Shown: one piece after another, positions 6,499-8,948 of the stretch
Position numbering within the stretch: the first letter of the stretch is position 1
Layout: every line of letters starts with the position of its first letter
Assembly (NCBI GenBank): GCA_023301665.1
Contig: JALZUL010000074.1
Location: 1-8,948, forward strand
DNA: 8,948 nt
Origin: Ascidiaceihabitans sp.
GTDB lineage: Bacteria; Pseudomonadota; Alphaproteobacteria; Rhodobacterales; Rhodobacteraceae
Reading direction: 5' to 3'
Made by a program: the position numbers and the translations under genes
Notes under the pieces: generated by a model
What the model was told of the DNA's origin: nothing
Database searches by the model: none
Seen by the model: only the letters and a program-made list of their open reading frames with translations

Positions 6499-7770
6499 AT
6501 GAAAACGAGTTCAGACAAGTCGTCCGCTCCGAACAGATCAGCCCCTCGAAAGAAAGGGTTAAAGGCATTCTTTGGAAAGCTGTCTCGTAAGCGACAAGCG
6601 GATGAGCGGAGGACCGTCTGGCAAATGAGTCCTGACGATCTATCAAATTGGTTCTCGTTCGAAATAGTACGGGGAAACCCGAACCAGGAAATTTTGTCTC
6701 CAATTCAGGAGAAATTGATCGGTTATATTGATAGAAACGAATGGATGTCTGTTGCAGACGTGATCGAAGACTTTGACAGTGCACGAACGACATTGCCGTC
6801 AGGAACGCGTTTGATACGCCCACTTTTGGGTAATATTTGGCAGGCTTACCTTTTGCGAGCTTTGCCGCTCTTTAATCTAAAATCTACTCAACCGGTTGAT
6901 TTAGACGTTCTGCCTGACAGTCATTTGCAACATTTTAGGGCTGCAGCACAAGCTTACCCTGATCGTGTAGGCCTTCAAGTTCTGGCCGCGTGGATGCATT
7001 TAGAATTGGCGTGGGCGCGTCGTGGTGGCGAGTTTGTCGAGATCACAGATGGGGCGGCGATCGAAGGCTTTGAAAAAAACATCGATGCGGCATGGGAATT
7101 TGTGAAAGACATTGATGCGAACTTGGAAGACTCTCCTTTAGTTGCGGAAATCCTTTACCGGTGCGAAGCGTCTTATGGTGCGTCAACGCGCGACGAAGTT
7201 GAACAAGCACACGCAAAGTGGCTTGCCCTTGACCGGACAGATATGGGGGCGTTCGCCCTTCACGGCATATTCTTGTTACCGCGCTGGTATGGATCATATG
7301 AGTTGCTGGCGGACGCGGCAGAGAAAGCTCATGATGCTTATAAAGGTGACATAGGACTCGCGGCTTACGCTGCTATGTTTTTGGGGGCGATGGGCGTCGA
7401 TCAAGCGGCAATGAGCGAAGTGAACCCTTTGCAATTGCAAGATGGCTTAGTTGATATGATCGGCCAGGCCGATGATCCGTCGGTGGCTGTAAATGCGGTT
7501 TGTGCGCATCTTTCAGATATTTGTAACACCCGTTACGTTGGTATTGATGGTGTGGACGACAGAAAGGTGCTGGCGCGCAAAGATGCAATACATGTCATTT
7601 TGCGTAAATTCATCCGTAAAGGGATGGGGACTGTCACGCCCGCGATTTGGACACCACAATGGAGCGAACTGGAAGTGCCCTATCTTTTAGCGCAAGCTTT
7701 TGAGAGTGAAATTATGACGGGTCATCGGGTTCATTTGGATCATACTGGTGCGACGGTCTCGCCCGTATAA
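6499..7770 (+). CDS. Unrecognised helical cytosolic protein with a PRWxGS motif
   Basis: I do not recognise this 423-residue protein with confidence. The first 37 residues are basic and Ser/Lys/Arg-rich (SAPRKKGLKAFFGKLSRKRQ), with no cleavable signal peptide and no membrane helix. The rest reads as mostly alpha-helical with repeat-like amphipathic helices: LSPIQEKLIGYIDRNEWMSV (66-85), VGLQVLAAWMHLELAWARRG (157-176), LVAEILYRCEASYG (214-227), and GAFALHGIFLLPRWYGSYELLADAAEKAHDAY (250-281). The LLPRWYGS element (259-266) before a helix recalls the PRWGGS pattern I associate with DUF4034-type, TPR-like proteins, but that is from memory and tentative. An in-frame TTG at 6481 exists. I prefer the ATG at 6499, preceded by AGG nine bases upstream. 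It has its own leader after the Hint-gene terminator and ends at a bidirectional terminator, so it appears monocistronic. Confidence 0.8.
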   Translation: MKTSSDKSSAPNRSAPRKKGLKAFFGKLSRKRQADERRTVWQMSPDDLSNWFSFEIVRGNPNQEILSPIQEKLIGYIDRNEWMSVADVIEDFDSARTTLPSGTRLIRPLLGNIWQAYLLRALPLFNLKSTQPVDLDVLPDSHLQHFRAAAQAYPDRVGLQVLAAWMHLELAWARRGGEFVEITDGAAIEGFEKNIDAAWEFVKDIDANLEDSPLVAEILYRCEASYGASTRDEVEQAHAKWLALDRTDMGAFALHGIFLLPRWYGSYELLADAAEKAHDAYKGDIGLAAYAAMFLGAMGVDQAAMSEVNPLQLQDGLVDMIGQADDPSVAVNAVCAHLSDICNTRYVGIDGVDDRKVLARKDAIHVILRKFIRKGMGTVTPAIWTPQWSELEVPYLLAQAFESEIMTGHRVHLDHTGATVSPV

Positions 7771-7795
7771 ACGCGCTCTTAAATTTATTGGCGAT

Positions 7796-7826
7796 AAAAA
7801 AAGCCCCTCAAGTTTGAGGGGCTTTT
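7796..7826. terminator. Bidirectional intrinsic terminator between convergent genes
   Basis: AAGCCCCTCA (7801-7810) pairs perfectly with TGAGGGGCTT (7815-7824) around an AGTT loop. An A run (7796-7802) on the left and a T run (7823-7826) on the right allow it to end both the + strand gene finishing at 7770 and the minus strand gene finishing at 7847. Confidence 0.92.
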
Positions 7827-7846
7827 CATTTTTAAGTTGCTTGGCA

Positions 7847-8948
7847 TTAAGCCGCTTGGCTGTTTTCTTTATCGAAACGTCCGTAGAAAGTTTGGTTTTT
7901 CGCAGCCATCTCACGAAGCAAAGCCGGGCATTCAAAACGGTCCCCAAACTTTTCTTGCAGCTGATCACACCGTTCGGCGGCGTATGGTGTGCCGATGATA
8001 TCGAGATAGCTGAAGGGTCCGCCTGTCGCTGGGGCAAAACCCCAACCAAGGATCGCACCCACATCGCCTTCGCGGATATCTTCCAAAACGCCTTCTTCTA
8101 ATGCACGCACAGCTTCAAGCACTTGGGCAAACATCAAGCGGTCTTGTACCTCTTGAAGGGCTGGTTGTGTTTGCGCCAATGGATACTTGTCGTGGACACC
8201 TTTCCAGTAGCCTGTACGTTTCCCTTTTTCGTCATAGTTAAAGTAGCCCGCATTGGATTTGCGGCCCAAACGTCCTTCCTCTTCCATCCAAACGATGAGG
8301 TCGTCGGCTTGTGATGCTGGGTAGGCGTTGCCCATCGCTGCCTTGGTGGCTTTCATGATGCGCACAGCCAAATCGACGGATGTTTCATCACCCAACTGGA
8401 TTGGCCCCACTGGGAAGCCAAGTTGTTGTGCCGCGCTATCGATCAATTGTGGTGCAACACCTTCGGTTACCATACGGGTTGCTTCGTTCCCGTACGGGAT
8501 GATGCAACGGTTCGCATAGAAGAAACGTGCGTCATTCACAACGATTGGCGTCTTGCGGATTTGGCGCACGTAATCGAGGGATTTGGCAACGGCACGGTCG
8601 CCGCTTTCGGCCCCTTTGATGATCTCAACCAACAACATCTTTTCAACCGGTGAGAAGAAGTGGATGCCAATGAATTGCTCTGGCCGGCTTGAGGCTTTTG
8701 CGAGCTCAGAAATCGGCAAGGTTGAGGTGTTGGAGGCAAAGATGCAATCTTCTGGAATGACGGCTTCGACCCGTTTGGTGATCTCGGCTTTCACAGCAGG
8801 ATCTTCGAACACCGCTTCGATGATCAAATCACAACCTTTAAGCTTCTCAACATCAGGGGTTGCGGTGATGAGGTTCAGCAAGGCTTCTTTTTTCTCAGGT
8901 GTCGCTTTTTTACGGGCGATGCCTTTGTCCATATACGTGGCTGAGTAG
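7847..8948 (-). CDS. fadJ: FadJ/FadB-type 3-hydroxyacyl-CoA dehydrogenase, C-terminal part
   Basis: The frame stays open to the right edge (codons before the Met at 8932 read AYSATY-like sequence), so the N-terminal enoyl-CoA hydratase domain and the NAD-binding GxGxxG lie outside the window. The visible 360-plus residues hold the second half of the NAD-binding domain (CDLIIEAVFED, then FASNTSTLPISELA), the catalytic block FIGIHFFSPVEKMLLVEIIKG with the active His, and ARFFYANRCIIPYGNEA opening the dehydrogenase C-terminal domain. The duplicated C-terminal domain follows, with GRLGRKSNAGYFNYDEKGKR and GWGFAPATGGPFSYLD. This is the usual multifunctional alpha-subunit layout: hydration of trans-2-enoyl-CoA and NAD-dependent oxidation of 3-hydroxyacyl-CoA in beta-oxidation. 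FadB and FadJ cannot be separated from this half alone; fadJ is my best guess for Rhodobacteraceae. It ends at a shared terminator. Confidence 0.9.
   Translation of the reverse strand, partial: YSATYMDKGIARKKATPEKKEALLNLITATPDVEKLKGCDLIIEAVFEDPAVKAEITKRVEAVIPEDCIFASNTSTLPISELAKASSRPEQFIGIHFFSPVEKMLLVEIIKGAESGDRAVAKSLDYVRQIRKTPIVVNDARFFYANRCIIPYGNEATRMVTEGVAPQLIDSAAQQLGFPVGPIQLGDETSVDLAVRIMKATKAAMGNAYPASQADDLIVWMEEEGRLGRKSNAGYFNYDEKGKRTGYWKGVHDKYPLAQTQPALQEVQDRLMFAQVLEAVRALEEGVLEDIREGDVGAILGWGFAPATGGPFSYLDIIGTPYAAERCDQLQEKFGDRFECPALLREMAAKNQTFYGRFDKENSQAA

Noticed and set aside
1..8948. Search for a mobile element, defence island, CRISPR array or tRNA
   Set aside because: I saw no transposase, integrase, terminal repeats, spaced repeats or cloverleaf; all long frames fit normal chromosomal genes.

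Overview
The window looks like a piece of a marine Rhodobacterales (Roseobacter-group, Alphaproteobacteria) chromosome. This rests on family recognition, not a search. The signs are a SPOR protein with the Roseobacter-style GYxxxWxDGRLNPxRA and VWTxTVPRRL blocks, a short Hint-fold protein of the kind common in Rhodobacteraceae, a family-2 sulfotransferase, a DmdB/AlkK-like acyl-CoA ligase and a FadJ-type beta-oxidation enzyme. Base composition looks close to even. I see no insertion sequence, phage gene, tRNA, rRNA or CRISPR array.

Layout, left to right. (1) A 5'-truncated SPOR-domain envelope protein on + ends at 851 and is followed by a strong intrinsic terminator. (2) On the minus strand, an acyl-CoA synthetase (3656 to 2028) lies upstream of a single-pass membrane protein (1917 to 904). 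The latter resembles an M48 metallopeptidase that has lost its zinc-binding motif. (3) Divergent from the synthetase, an EamA/DMT-type transporter (3753-4667) is followed 63 bases later by a sulfotransferase-fold protein (4731-5378). (4) A 234-base gap containing a dyad and a short direct repeat leads to a Hint-fold protein (5613-6266) whose autoproteolysis residues look substituted. It is followed by tandem hairpins, the second a clear terminator. (5) A structured leader precedes an unrecognised helical cytosolic protein of about 423 residues (6499-7770). (6) A bidirectional terminator separates it from the C-terminal half of a FadJ-type multifunctional enzyme on the minus strand, which runs off the right edge.

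The genes do not form one obvious pathway. The acyl-CoA ligase and the FadJ homologue both act in CoA-thioester catabolism (fatty acids, or DMSP-derived acids for DmdB-type ligases), but they are far apart in the window and not in one operon. The other genes look like ordinary Roseobacter housekeeping or accessory loci. I do not see a convincing new multi-gene system. The most interesting items are two proteins that keep a protease-like or autoprotease-like fold while lacking the catalytic residues, an unrecognised protein with a PRWxGS motif, and several unexplained inverted repeats between genes.
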